The position numbers and the translations under genes are program-made. Below, in pieces: positions 25,972-34,097 of a stretch of 47,985 nt of DNA (within the stretch, counting starts at the first letter, position 1; each line of letters starts with the position of its first letter). The stretch comes from an archaeon HR01 (GTDB lineage Archaea; Thermoproteota; Nitrososphaeria_A; Caldarchaeales; Caldarchaeaceae). The notes beneath the pieces were generated by a model, which worked only from the letters and a program-made list of their open reading frames with translations, had not been told where the DNA came from and did not search any database. The stretch covers positions 1-47,985 of the forward strand of contig BEHD01000016.1 of assembly GCA_002898355.1 (NCBI GenBank). Direction: 5' to 3'.

Positions 25972-26264
25972 CTAAGGGGGTCCGGAAAGACCAAAGTTGG
26001 CGGCGAGTAGAACGTCACGGAGCGTGAAGAACAGCCCAGTCCTGTAGTCGGGAAGATAGCTGGATGATGTATACGCCAGACCTTCCCTAGCGTCTGGGCG
26101 TTTGAGCCTATTTCGTGGTAGGTAGCAAAATGTGGAGGCAAGTCGGCGAGAATCAAGCCCATGCCTCCTCTTCTTATTCCAAACCTCTCTAACACAAGCT
26201 GTTTTACAAGCCTGTATATGTCTTCAAATGTCTGGGCCTTTTCCAGCCTCTCCTCATAACTCAT
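25972..26264 (-). pseudogene. frameshifted small gene, family uncertain
   Basis: The first ~58 residues (SYEERLEKAQTFEDIYRLVK, LVLERFGIRRGGMGLILADL, PPHFATYHEIGSN) read like a natural protein resembling archaeal metallopeptidase-like proteins with a conserved His-containing YHEIGSN block. The frame then degenerates into low-quality sequence, while the +2 frame becomes protein-like from about 26075 to the TAG at 25972 (GLAYTSSSYLPDYRTGLFFT, LRDVLLAANFGLSGPP). One frameshift would join them into a ~100-aa product. A downstream perfect 8-bp inverted repeat (25934-25964) marks its 3' side. Confidence 0.5.
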
Positions 26265-26403
26265 ACACCATCACCCAGTTTGCCTACCGCTGGAGAAAAA
26301 ACCTGCGGCTAATTTAATCATTAGCAAGATTCATACTATTTTAGTTATACCGCCGAATCAGGTGAATAGTCTATTGGCACATGACACATGACCGCAGATT
26401 AGA

Positions 26404-26442
26404 GGCGTCTCTTCAGTGCAGCTGCTGAACTAAAAAGACGCC
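26404..26442. repeat. compound hairpin downstream of the homing endonuclease gene
   Basis: GGCGTCT (26404-26410) pairs with AGACGCC (26436-26442) and encloses TTCAG...CTGAA with a GCAGCTG loop. It is followed by an A/T-rich run on + and lies immediately 3' of the endonuclease gene on -. It may be an RNA terminator or a structural end of a mobile unit. Confidence 0.45.
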
Positions 26443-26460
26443 GCAAAAACCAATTTTAAT

Positions 26461-27378
26461 TTAAAAAGGAGAAAAAGAGGGAGTGGTTTGGCTGGAGGCT
26501 TTCTTCAGCAGCCCTCGTTTCGTCAGATAGTCTTCAAGTCGCCTCCTCTTCCTCTCTATAGTGAATCCTATGTGTTTATGGAATCTCAGCCTGCTATCAG
26601 CGAGGATATAAATACGGTAGACGTCTTTATTCGTCCTATATTTCTTACCTGTTCGTGGGTCTATCAACGGTGTTCCAGCCTTAGTTTCTATTTTGGGGTC
26701 TGTTGACTCGATACCGAGAGTATGGAGCAGCTCTCTAACGTAGTTCAACAGGGATTTATCGGTGTTGTAGATGCGAATCATTCCATCTGTGGTTACGCAT
26801 CCTTCGCTGTCGGAGAAGCCTCTAAGGAAGGCCGCCATACATCCTCTACAATGCTCTATATATGGTCTTAGTCTGCCAATGTTTAACGGTTTTCTTAAGA
26901 GCTGGTAGAGAGTCTTCGATTCAACCTCAACCACAAACTTTCCGACATCCAACCTATATCTTGGTTTCGGCGGTTTTCTTCCAAGGACTTTGGCTAAGCA
27001 TCTTGAGAATTCTTCAGCAAACTCCCTATCTTTAACCTTGAGGCCTATTTCCCTATCTTTAACCATGAGGCCTATTCTTACGTCGTTGTACCCCTTGTAT
27101 TTTCTGCTCCTCTGAGTGCTGTATCCGTCTCCTGCAATCACGCCTATAATATATGACAGCTCCTCGGATAGCTTAAGGTGGTCTATAGAAGGTATGTTTA
27201 TTCCGTTGTATGGGTTGTGTATTCCACGTGTCCACTCGCTTACATGACCCTTACTCAGCCTAACTCCGTGAACACTCTGGATACCGTCTATGATTTGCCT
27301 ATATGACAGTCCCTGTCTCCTCAGCCTAAGAACCTCACCATACAGTCTAATACGTAGCTCTCTCGGCAGATACCTCAT
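26461..27378 (-). CDS. LAGLIDADG homing endonuclease, free-standing, with N-terminal HTH
   Basis: Two LAGLIDADG motifs, LSYIIGVIAGDGY (74-86) and MAAFLRGFSDSEG (181-193), give a monomeric two-motif enzyme; the acidic residues D84 and E192 would bind the metal. Residues 15-50 (LRLRRQGLSYRQIIDGIQSV) look like a helix-turn-helix. A 27-bp in-frame tandem duplication encodes two copies of VKDRE. It is not inside an intron or intein that I can see, so it is free-standing. It follows a small gene whose product resembles a methyltransferase C-terminus, and its last codons contain a 32-nt motif shared with 35238-35267. Confidence 0.9.
   Translation of the reverse strand: MRYLPRELRIRLYGEVLRLRRQGLSYRQIIDGIQSVHGVRLSKGHVSEWTRGIHNPYNGINIPSIDHLKLSEELSYIIGVIAGDGYSTQRSRKYKGYNDVRIGLMVKDREIGLKVKDREFAEEFSRCLAKVLGRKPPKPRYRLDVGKFVVEVESKTLYQLLRKPLNIGRLRPYIEHCRGCMAAFLRGFSDSEGCVTTDGMIRIYNTDKSLLNYVRELLHTLGIESTDPKIETKAGTPLIDPRTGKKYRTNKDVYRIYILADSRLRFHKHIGFTIERKRRRLEDYLTKRGLLKKASSQTTPSFSPF
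26468..26499. repeat. copy A of a ~30-nt motif shared with 35238-35267
   Basis: GGAGAAAAAGAGGGAGTGG then TTTGGCTGGAGGC; differs from the copy at 35238-35267 only by three single-base indels. It covers the last codons of the homing endonuclease gene. Confidence 0.8.
27024..27076 (-). repeat. 27-bp tandem duplication inside the homing endonuclease gene
   Basis: CCCTATCTTTAACC(T/A)TGAGG followed by CCTATT occurs at 27024-27049 and 27051-27076. The unit is 27 bp, so the frame is kept and nine residues (around VKDRE) are duplicated between the two LAGLIDADG motifs. Confidence 0.85.
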
Positions 27379-27387
27379 CTAGACCAC

Positions 27388-27594
27388 CTACCTATGTGGC
27401 TTCTTCTCACCTACTACGGCGTATTCGTATAGCGGGTGCTCTATCTGTCGTCCATGCTTCCTCAGAATCTTCACGTATCCTGATGGGTGTTGTAGGGCGA
27501 AGGTATATGTTCTTATGTTTTCGAAGCCAACAGACTCCACAACCTCGGCCACAACCTCCTGTAACGGCTTCCCCAGCTTACTCCTAGCAGCCAT
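27388..27594 (-). CDS. small protein resembling a methyltransferase C-terminus
   Basis: A 68-aa product: EVVAEVVESVGFENIRTYTF, a basic segment YVKILRKHGRQ, then YEYAVVGEKK. The helix-VGF-strand-then-EYAVV layout is that of the last strands of SAM-dependent DNA methyltransferases, so it may be a remnant or a small stand-alone module. A similar arrangement occurs at 36231-36425. I use the ATG at 27594 (TATA-like CCTTTAATCCC about 30 nt upstream); GTG 27609 is possible. It lies 9 bp before the homing endonuclease gene, which has GGTGG upstream. Confidence 0.6.
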   Translation of the reverse strand: MAARSKLGKPLQEVVAEVVESVGFENIRTYTFALQHPSGYVKILRKHGRQIEHPLYEYAVVGEKKPHR

Positions 27595-27675
27595 CCTATC
27601 CTTAACCACCCATTATGATGGGATTAAAGGGTAACGGCGGCAGAAAACCTATCTATATTGATTTATGGGTTGAGG

Positions 27676-27894
27676 ATGGCTGTTTATCAATATCTTATAA
27701 ACCTGATGAGGAGTCAAGATACCTACCGCAATCCAAACACCCAAGATATGAATAGAGGATATTGTAGACGATGCACACAATCATACCTATCAACAGAGAC
27801 AGAATACTGCCCAAAATGTAATATAAAGCTGAGAAGGAAGGCAAGAAACAGGAAAAGAGACACACAACCAAGAATAGAAATAGAAGAAGAATAA
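27676..27894 (+). CDS. small basic zinc-ribbon protein
   Basis: Four cysteines in two CxxC knuckles (YCRRCTQSYLSTETEYCPKC) followed by a basic stretch (KLRRKARNRKRD) and an acidic tail. This is a nucleic-acid-binding zinc ribbon of unknown role. Similar to the protein at 38207-38410. Starts are ambiguous: TTG 27658, ATG 27676, or ATG 27748 (MNRGYCRRC), the last fitting a TATA box TCTTATAAAC near 27692-27701 with a short leader. Confidence 0.7.
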   Translation: MAVYQYLINLMRSQDTYRNPNTQDMNRGYCRRCTQSYLSTETEYCPKCNIKLRRKARNRKRDTQPRIEIEEE

Positions 27895-27898
27895 TACA

Positions 27899-27973
27899 TG
27901 GGCCGGGGGAGATTCGAACTCCCGACCTCTCGGTTATCAGCCGAGCGCTCCAGCCTGGCTGAGCTACCGGCCC
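27899..27973 (-). tRNA. tRNA-Ile (anticodon GAT)
   Basis: On - the acceptor GGGCCGG pairs with CCGGCCC. The D arm is GCTC...GAGC, the anticodon arm CTCGG-CTGATAA-CCGAG gives GAT, and the T arm is CGGGA-GTTCGAATC-type; the discriminator is A and CCA is not encoded. No intron. Its 3' end faces the small island with the homing endonuclease, but I find no duplicated attachment sequence. Confidence 0.96.
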
Positions 27974-28050
27974 CTTCTCTCCCGGCGGAATATACTATAT
28001 AAGTTGTTTTCTCCGGGGGCGGCTTTAAACTATTTAGTGGGTCTTCACGG

Positions 28051-29154
28051 GTGCGTTGTATGCCATACCCCCGTGACGCAGTCCTGGCCCTTGAGCCGTA
28101 TGCCTGGGAGACGCCCAGCTGGCAGATAGCACGCCAGTATGGGCTTAGACCCGAGGAGGTTGTTAGGATGGACCTCAACACATCACCCTACACACCCGTC
28201 CGCTGGCTTAGGAGCCTCTCCCGCACCCTCACCGGTATCAGGGTGAATGAATACCCTGACACCAGCTACACCCATCTGAGGGAGAAGCTGTCCGAATACA
28301 CTAACGTCCCCGCTCAGGATATCATGGTCACGAACGGTGCGGATGAGGCTATCGAGATAATCTGCAAAACCTACGTGGAGAGAGGGAGGGAGGTCATCCT
28401 CTCAACACCCACCTACTCCTACCTACGTGTAGCCTCGGAGATTATGGGTGGGAGGGTGGTGGCTGTTCCTAGACGGCCCGACTTCAGCGACGACGTAGAC
28501 GGCATACTGGCCGCTGTGAAACCCAACACATCAATCATCTTCTTCTGCAGCCCCAACAACCCCACAGGTAACCTTCTCCCTGCCCCATCCCTCAAACGGG
28601 TTCTGGAGGAGTTTAGGGGTTTGGTGGTGGTGGATGAAGCCTACTACGAATACTGTGGCCAGACCGCTGCAGACCTCCTCCCAAACCATCGAAACCTGGC
28701 TGTGGTGAGGACATTCTCCAAGGCGTGGTCCCTAGCCGGTGCCAGGGTGGGGTATATCATGGCCGGGGAGGAGGTGATGGAGCAGCTGAACAGGGTTCGG
28801 CCACCCAACAGCCTAAGCGTTATATCCCTCTCCCTCGCAGCCACCGCACTAGACCACAAAACCGTAGTGAAGATGTGGGTGAGGAAGATAGTGGAGGAGA
28901 GGGAGAGGGTTTTTAGGGAGCTGAAGGCCTTGGACGGGGTCGAACCCTACCCATCTGAGGGGAATTTTCTGCTGATGAGGCTGCAAAGCCATGACGCGGA
29001 GAAGATTCACACAGAGCTTATGAGGAGGGGGCTGGTGCTGAGAAACCTCTCATCAAATCCGCAGCTGCGAAACTGCCTCCGCCTGACCATCTCCACGAGG
29101 CGAAACAACGATAGGCTTCTACGACGTCTACGTGATCTTCTAACCGACCGATAG
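28051..29154 (+). CDS. hisC: Histidinol-phosphate aminotransferase
   Basis: PLP enzyme of histidine synthesis (fold type I). Visible blocks are VNEYPDTSYTHLREKLSEY, ADEAIEIICKTYVERG, the PLP-contact CSPNNPTGN, VVVDEAYYEY and the Schiff-base lysine in RTFSKAWSLAGARVGY. 367 aa is usual. A TATA box GGCTTTAAAC is centred about 25 nt before the GTG at 28051, supporting that start in a leaderless mRNA; ATG 28060 is the alternative. No other his genes are in the window, so an aromatic aminotransferase role cannot be excluded. Confidence 0.88.
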   Translation: MRCMPYPRDAVLALEPYAWETPSWQIARQYGLRPEEVVRMDLNTSPYTPVRWLRSLSRTLTGIRVNEYPDTSYTHLREKLSEYTNVPAQDIMVTNGADEAIEIICKTYVERGREVILSTPTYSYLRVASEIMGGRVVAVPRRPDFSDDVDGILAAVKPNTSIIFFCSPNNPTGNLLPAPSLKRVLEEFRGLVVVDEAYYEYCGQTAADLLPNHRNLAVVRTFSKAWSLAGARVGYIMAGEEVMEQLNRVRPPNSLSVISLSLAATALDHKTVVKMWVRKIVEERERVFRELKALDGVEPYPSEGNFLLMRLQSHDAEKIHTELMRRGLVLRNLSSNPQLRNCLRLTISTRRNNDRLLRRLRDLLTDR

Positions 29155-29166
29155 CCCGGAGAACCC

Positions 29167-29412
29167 TCATCCCTCTGAGCCCACTTTGAAGACCTCGTAG
29201 ACCTCCCAAACCGGCTGGGGCGGGTCCCGGAATATGTCTATACGTGTCTTGCAGATATACCGACCCTTCTCGTCATGGAGTACGCCGGGCAGACCTAGTC
29301 CGGCCAGCCGGCTCCTTCTATAAAGCCCGTACCTCCTTACAACTTCCTCGGGAACCTCGCCCACACCCTTCTCCACCAGCCTGTAACGGGTTTTGGTAGG
29401 GAAGAAAGCCAT
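29167..29412 (-). CDS. conserved-looking small hypothetical protein
   Basis: 81 residues, MAFFPTKTRYRLVEKGVGEV, PEEVVRRYGLYRRSR, then a GxGLPG and sheet-like C-terminus (YICKTRIDIFRDPPQPVWEV). I do not recognise it. It reads as a small single-domain soluble protein. It has a plausible leaderless start: a TATA box (CCTTTTATAG) is centred about 27 nt upstream and is shared with the divergent tRNA thiolation gene. Confidence 0.65.
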   Translation of the reverse strand: MAFFPTKTRYRLVEKGVGEVPEEVVRRYGLYRRSRLAGLGLPGVLHDEKGRYICKTRIDIFRDPPQPVWEVYEVFKVGSEG

Positions 29413-29433
29413 CACCCAGCCATGTATGAGGCA

Positions 29434-29444
29434 TCTATAAAAGG
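29434..29444. promoter_or_regulatory. possible bidirectional TATA box
   Basis: CTATAAAAGG read on + and CCTTTTATAG read on - sits about 25-30 nt from starts on both sides. On + a second box (ACGTATAAAC at 29451-29460) is about 26 nt before the ATG at 29482. Confidence 0.5.
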
Positions 29445-29481
29445 AATCTCAACGTATAAACCCTGCATGCAGGTAGCTAGG

Positions 29482-30405
29482 ATGGCGGAGGCTTTCTGCA
29501 GCCTCTGCGGGGGAAGGCCAGTCTATCGCAGCCCCTATTCCGGGCATATCTACTGTAGGGCCTGCTTCGTCAAAGCATTTGAGAAGAGGGTGGTGAGGAC
29601 GATTGCGGCGTATAAGATGTTTAGGCGGGATGACCGTATAGCTGTGGCTGTCTCAGGAGGGAAGGACAGCCTGGCCCTCCTAAATGTACTGGCAAGGATA
29701 GAGAGGGGGTTTCCGGAGGCCAGGCTCTTCGCTGTCACGGTTGATGAGGGGATAGAGGGGTATAGGGATGAGGCTATAGAGAACGCCGTCAAGATGGCTG
29801 AGAGGCTGGAGGTCCCCATCCACATAGTATCTTTCAAGGAGCTGTACGGCATGACCCTGACCGAGATACTGTCTAGTCCTGGTGCCGGGGAGCTGGGTCT
29901 TCTAGCATGTAGTATATGCGGGCCTTTGAGGAGGAAGGCCATATACACGGCGGCGAAAAAGCTGGGGGCTACAGTGGTCGCCACAGCCCACACCCTAGAC
30001 GACATAGTTCAGACATATCTTCTCAAGACCTTCCGTGGAGAGCTGGGGAGCTCGGAGGTGGGTCTCAGGAGCGAGGGCCCGACAATACCGAGGGTCTCAC
30101 CCTTCAGACTCACACCTGAGAGGGAGGTGGTCCTCTACGCATACCTCTGCGGGATACCTTTCCAGACCATCGCATGCCCGAATGCAGCCAGCTCCATGAG
30201 AGGCCCCATAAGAGAATTCCTGACAGCCTACGAGGAGAAACACCCCGGCAGCCTATACGCAGCCCTCAGAAGCTTCGAGAAGATACCCACCACATCGAAA
30301 AACCTAACCTACTGCCAAAGCTGCGGAGACCCATCCAGCCGCAGAATATGCCGAGTATGCGAGCTCATCCAAACACTAAAGCATCACCCTCAACAGGTCC
30401 GATAA
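29482..30405 (+). CDS. tRNA 2-thiolation protein, TtuA/NcsA-type PP-loop ATPase
   Basis: Adenylates a tRNA uridine for sulfur insertion. An N-terminal zinc finger (CSLCGGRP...CRACF) precedes the PP-loop SGGKDSLALL; CSICGPLRRKA holds the catalytic-type cysteines, and a C-terminal zinc finger (YCQSCGDPSSRRICRVC) closes the protein. This layout matches TtuA (s2T54, thermophiles) and NcsA/Ncs6 (wobble U34); I cannot separate them. The start ATG 29482 has a TATA box 26 nt before it; an earlier ATG at 29467 (with TATA at 29434) or 29422 is possible. Confidence 0.9.
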   Translation: MAEAFCSLCGGRPVYRSPYSGHIYCRACFVKAFEKRVVRTIAAYKMFRRDDRIAVAVSGGKDSLALLNVLARIERGFPEARLFAVTVDEGIEGYRDEAIENAVKMAERLEVPIHIVSFKELYGMTLTEILSSPGAGELGLLACSICGPLRRKAIYTAAKKLGATVVATAHTLDDIVQTYLLKTFRGELGSSEVGLRSEGPTIPRVSPFRLTPEREVVLYAYLCGIPFQTIACPNAASSMRGPIREFLTAYEEKHPGSLYAALRSFEKIPTTSKNLTYCQSCGDPSSRRICRVCELIQTLKHHPQQVR

Positions 30406-30493
30406 GTCTGGCGGCGATCTCCCATCACTGCCGAAGCATACTCTGGGATGCTAGGCTGTTTGAGGGAGTTACTGGGGTTCTGGATAGAGTATC

Positions 30494-31636
30494 CTATAGC
30501 TGGAAGAAGCCGAAGAAGCTGTAGGTCATGAAGATGTTGGAGGCGAGTAGTATGAGGCAGATGGCTGTGGCCAGGTTGACAGCCGGCCCAACCCTCTTCA
30601 CCCCCACCTTCTCCAGGAACGCCCTCAGTATGATGCTTCCGTCCAGCATGTGGATGGGTAGCATGTTGAATACGGCAACACCTATGGAGACCAGCTGGAG
30701 CCAGGAGAGGGATTTGTAGAGGTTGTAAACGGTTGCAGGGTCTCCACCACCCCATCTCAAAGGTATGTAGATGTCCACACGGCTCACACCCAGCGATCTA
30801 ACTAGGGTGCCTAAGGGTATGGACTCACCCACCACCTCCGGCCTAACTCTGTAAGTGTATGTCCCCGATAATCCTGTGACTGTTATGTTTTCCCTGAGGG
30901 TTATGTTGATGTTCCTGGCCGTGTAGCTGTTGGCGGGTATGCCATCTATGCTGACCAGAACTTCGTTGACGGGTATGCTGGAGCCTTCCTCCGTCTGCAC
31001 AACTATTAGTCCGCCCTCGCTCTGGGAGAAGAGCCCCAGCATGGCTAGTATAACGATTACACCTATGGCCAGGTTGGCGAATGAGCCTACAGCCGCCACC
31101 CTAATCCTCGCCCCAGGCGGGGATTTCCTGAAAGACTCCTCATCAGGCTCGACGAAGCCGCCGGGCAGTATGAAGACTAAGAATATGCCGGCGGATTTTA
31201 CGGGCAGCCCTTCCCTGCGGGCGATTATTCCGTGAAGCCCCTCATGTGTGAGGAGGACGACTCCGAAGGCTATCAAAAGGTAGGGTATCTGCTCAACCCT
31301 GATGGTGACGCCTATTATGAGGGGTATCACTATGTTCTGGGGCCCTACCGTCTCTGGTCTGAAGAGGTATGTGGACAGGTTGGACGCTAGGATGTAGATG
31401 GCGAATGCTGTTAGCCCCACACCCACCACCGTGGCAGCCCTAGAAACAGCGTCCCAGAACCGGGGAGCAGCGGCGGCAAGCCTATCCAAAGGCTCTGTGA
31501 CACCTCTACTCCTTACAATCAGGAAGAGGGGGTAGAGGCTGATATTCTCACTTCTTCTTTTGAAGACATATCTCAGGAGAAGATAGGCTAAAACCCATGC
31601 GGCCGCTATCACCGCCAGTGTTAGCTCAAAAATCAT
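30494..31636 (-). CDS. Site-2-type membrane metalloprotease (M50) with PDZ domain
   Basis: Intramembrane protease, 380 aa with about six hydrophobic segments. The zinc motif is THEGLHG (HExxH) in a helix, and a second motif NMLPIHMLDGS supplies the aspartate. Between them a PDZ-like domain occupies about 200-280 (IPVNEVLVSIDGIPANSYTA). Archaeal S2P proteins probably cleave membrane-tethered regulators; no substrate is evident next door. Its start faces the divergent gene at 31683 across 46 bp. Confidence 0.92.
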   Translation of the reverse strand: MIFELTLAVIAAAWVLAYLLLRYVFKRRSENISLYPLFLIVRSRGVTEPLDRLAAAAPRFWDAVSRAATVVGVGLTAFAIYILASNLSTYLFRPETVGPQNIVIPLIIGVTIRVEQIPYLLIAFGVVLLTHEGLHGIIARREGLPVKSAGIFLVFILPGGFVEPDEESFRKSPPGARIRVAAVGSFANLAIGVIVILAMLGLFSQSEGGLIVVQTEEGSSIPVNEVLVSIDGIPANSYTARNINITLRENITVTGLSGTYTYRVRPEVVGESIPLGTLVRSLGVSRVDIYIPLRWGGGDPATVYNLYKSLSWLQLVSIGVAVFNMLPIHMLDGSIILRAFLEKVGVKRVGPAVNLATAICLILLASNIFMTYSFFGFFQL

Positions 31637-31682
31637 CCGGCAGCATGGATTCCTACTCCCTTATGAGTTTAACATGTTTTAG

Positions 31683-32162
31683 ATGTGGGGGATAATCTAT
31701 AAGAAGGCTCTGACCGATCGGCCGCCAGGCTTGCCCCACTATTTCCGGTGTTTAGACGAAGATACCTGGCTCTCCGAGAGGAGGCCTCTCCCCACATGGA
31801 TGGCGGCTGAGAGGCTGGCTGTGCAGCTCTGCCCAGCCAATAGAGACCTCCTAACCCGTATCAGGAGGAGGCATCTGGCTGATGAGGGGGAGGTTAAGGC
31901 CTGGACCGAGGCCTTCTTCAAATTCAGGGATTATACACCTCCCAAGCCCCCCGTCGATTTGAGGCCCTTTTACAAGGGTGCTGGGGTGATAGATACGCAG
32001 GCTCTAAGCCGGGCCCTGAGGATGGATATCTCGGAAGTTGTTGTGATGTTGCGGATGCTTGATAAGGCCCTCATGGTGGCCGCCGTTGAGGAGATACTCC
32101 AGTCGGTGAAGCACAGCCGTGAATTCAGCCATAAGATAGAGCTGGCCAAGAGCAGAGCCTAG
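31683..32162 (+). CDS. hypothetical protein with a possible C-terminal winged helix
   Basis: 159 aa, soluble, not recognised. N-terminal half is basic and Trp-rich (PTWMAAERLAVQL). The C-terminal part (IDTQALSRALRMDISEVVVM, LRMLDKALMVAAVEEIL) looks like a helix-turn-helix. Its 3' end overlaps by 4 bp the convergent gene at 32159-32692. No second copy in the window. Confidence 0.7.
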   Translation: MWGIIYKKALTDRPPGLPHYFRCLDEDTWLSERRPLPTWMAAERLAVQLCPANRDLLTRIRRRHLADEGEVKAWTEAFFKFRDYTPPKPPVDLRPFYKGAGVIDTQALSRALRMDISEVVVMLRMLDKALMVAAVEEILQSVKHSREFSHKIELAKSRA

Positions 32163-32692
32163 GACTTGAAGACATCCGAGAGGTCTACGATGAGTATTAT
32201 TCCGGTGGCTGCTGGAAAGGCGCCGCCACTCTTCAGCTCGTCTATCACCTGGTCGACACGGCCTGTCAGCTCTTCGAAGCTCTGCCTCTCTAGGGGGACT
32301 AAGACTACGCTGAAGGTGGGTTCAAGCTTAATCTCCTCCAAGTCCTCGTCTGTGACAGGGAAGACTATCCAGGTCACCCTGCGGAGCTTGTGCTGCGGTG
32401 CCGCCACGACCCAGAGGTCGTATCCCTGTCCTTCGAGCGGGTCTAAAAGATGGAAGGAGGCCGTCTCCTTAAACCCCTCCCACAGCTCTTTGAAGGTTTC
32501 AGCCTGCACACCCACCATCAGGATGTTCTTACCCGGAAGCTCTGAGACCTCCCCAGGGTCTGTCTCACCTATCGCCGTTATCAGACCTGGCATAACCCGG
32601 TTGGTATATCCCTTGTATATTTCGAAGACAGGCCTGTAGGACTCTATCTTCTCGAAGGATTCTATGAATTTCTTCTCTTCCTCCGGCTTCAC
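32159..32692 (-). CDS. hypothetical protein downstream of aspartokinase
   Basis: 177 aa and soluble, with alternating sheet and helix (NILMVGVQAETFKELWEGF, DLWVVAAPQHKLRRVTWIVF, PTFSVVLVPLERQSFEELTG, GIILIVDLSDVF). I do not recognise a family. Two bases separate it from lysC, and it is on the same strand, so it is the last gene of the hom-lysC operon; a role connected to amino acid synthesis is possible but unsupported. Confidence 0.72.
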   Translation of the reverse strand: MKPEEEKKFIESFEKIESYRPVFEIYKGYTNRVMPGLITAIGETDPGEVSELPGKNILMVGVQAETFKELWEGFKETASFHLLDPLEGQGYDLWVVAAPQHKLRRVTWIVFPVTDEDLEEIKLEPTFSVVLVPLERQSFEELTGRVDQVIDELKSGGAFPAATGIILIVDLSDVFKS

Positions 32693-32693
32693 A

Positions 32694-34097
32694 TCACCGC
32701 CTCCCAGAGAGATTATATTCTGCGTGGACCGCCCTGACAGCCTCCACCGCCTGCTCCTCCTTCACCACGAAGCTTATGTTGAGCTCCGAGCTTCCCTGAG
32801 CGATCATTCTAACGTTCACACCTTTTGATGCCACCGCTCCGAAGACCCTGCTGGCTATGCCGGGTGTTCCCTTCATACCCTCACCTATCACGGCTACTAC
32901 AGCCACATCGTCCTCGCTCTCCACGGAGGCGACAACCCCGGTCCCCAATAATGCCTTCTCAATCGCCGAGACAGCCTTCTCCATCTTCTCACGCCGGATG
33001 ATGAGGGAGATGCTGGACTCTGAGACGCTCTGGGAGATCATCATAACGTTGACTCCTGCCTTGTGGAGGGTGTCCAGTATCCTGACAGCCGTTCCCGGCC
33101 TACCCACCATACTGGGGCCCCTAACAGTAAGCATGGCCACGCTGTTCACCAGAAGCACAGCCTTCACAGGCTCTTTATCATCCCGTTCAGACCTCTCATA
33201 GACCAGGGTCCCCCTCCCCGACGGGTTGAAAGTGTTTTTAATACGGATGGGGATCTTGGCCATCATAGCCGGCTCCAAAGCCCTTGGATGTAGACCTTTA
33301 GCTCCGAAGAGCGCCATCTCGATAGCCTCGTTGTATGAGACGTATTCGAGGACGCGGCTGTCGGGGACTATCTTGGGGTTGCTGGTCATCAGGCCGTCGA
33401 CGTCTGTCCATAGCTGGACCTCGTCGGCTTGTATACAGTAGGCTAGGAGGGTTGCTGTGTAGTCGGAGCCCCCACGTCCGAGGGTTGTGACGACGCCCTC
33501 CTCGTTAGCTGCGATAAAACCTGTAACAACCGGTGTGTAGCCCTCGTCTAGAAGTCTTACCAGCCTACGCCTCACGTTGAGCTTCGTGGCCTCGATGAGG
33601 GGTGTGGCCTCTCCGAAAGAGGAGTCCGTCACGATTCCCGCCTCACCGCCGTCAAGATAGTATGTTTTGAGTCCCATGGATGAGAGGACACCCGAGAAAA
33701 TCCTCGTCGAAAGTTTCTCCCCGAATGAGAGGACGTAATCCATGCTCCTTGGTGTGACCTCTCTAAGGTATAGTATTCCGCTGACAGCCCTCCTCAGCTC
33801 TCTGAGGAGCTGGTCCGCGAAGACCGAGACATCCTCCCTCACACGGACATCTCCGACGGCTTCAAGGAGACCCCTATGCAGGGATTCGAGATATGCGTGT
33901 ATCCTCTCCACATCCTCGGCCCGCCCCCTCCTAGCCTTCTCCACAATCTCCAGCAGCTTATCGGTGACGTCTCCGGCGGCCGAGCAGACCACCACCAGCT
34001 CGTTGTTTTTGGCGTATGAGTTGACGATCTCTGCGGACCTTATCATCCTCTCAGCCTCAGATAGGGATGTGCCGCCAAACTTCATAACCAGCCTCAT
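32694..34097 (-). CDS. lysC: Aspartokinase
   Basis: Phosphorylates aspartate, the first step to threonine, methionine and lysine. N-terminal kinase signature MKFGGTSLSEAERM, substrate region VVTGFIAANEEGVVTTLGRGGSDYTATLLA, then two ACT domains (around VRGPSMVGRPGTAVRILDTL and VAVIGEGMKGTPGIASRVFG) for feedback control. 467 aa is standard for archaeal aspartokinase. It overlaps hom by 4 bp, as expected of a shared operon. Confidence 0.96.
   Translation of the reverse strand: MRLVMKFGGTSLSEAERMIRSAEIVNSYAKNNELVVVCSAAGDVTDKLLEIVEKARRGRAEDVERIHAYLESLHRGLLEAVGDVRVREDVSVFADQLLRELRRAVSGILYLREVTPRSMDYVLSFGEKLSTRIFSGVLSSMGLKTYYLDGGEAGIVTDSSFGEATPLIEATKLNVRRRLVRLLDEGYTPVVTGFIAANEEGVVTTLGRGGSDYTATLLAYCIQADEVQLWTDVDGLMTSNPKIVPDSRVLEYVSYNEAIEMALFGAKGLHPRALEPAMMAKIPIRIKNTFNPSGRGTLVYERSERDDKEPVKAVLLVNSVAMLTVRGPSMVGRPGTAVRILDTLHKAGVNVMMISQSVSESSISLIIRREKMEKAVSAIEKALLGTGVVASVESEDDVAVVAVIGEGMKGTPGIASRVFGAVASKGVNVRMIAQGSSELNISFVVKEEQAVEAVRAVHAEYNLSGRR

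Noticed and set aside
27899-27973. tRNA-Ile as an attachment site for the neighbouring island
   Set aside because: The 3' end faces the island, but no duplicate of the tRNA end is seen on the other side and there is no tyrosine integrase.
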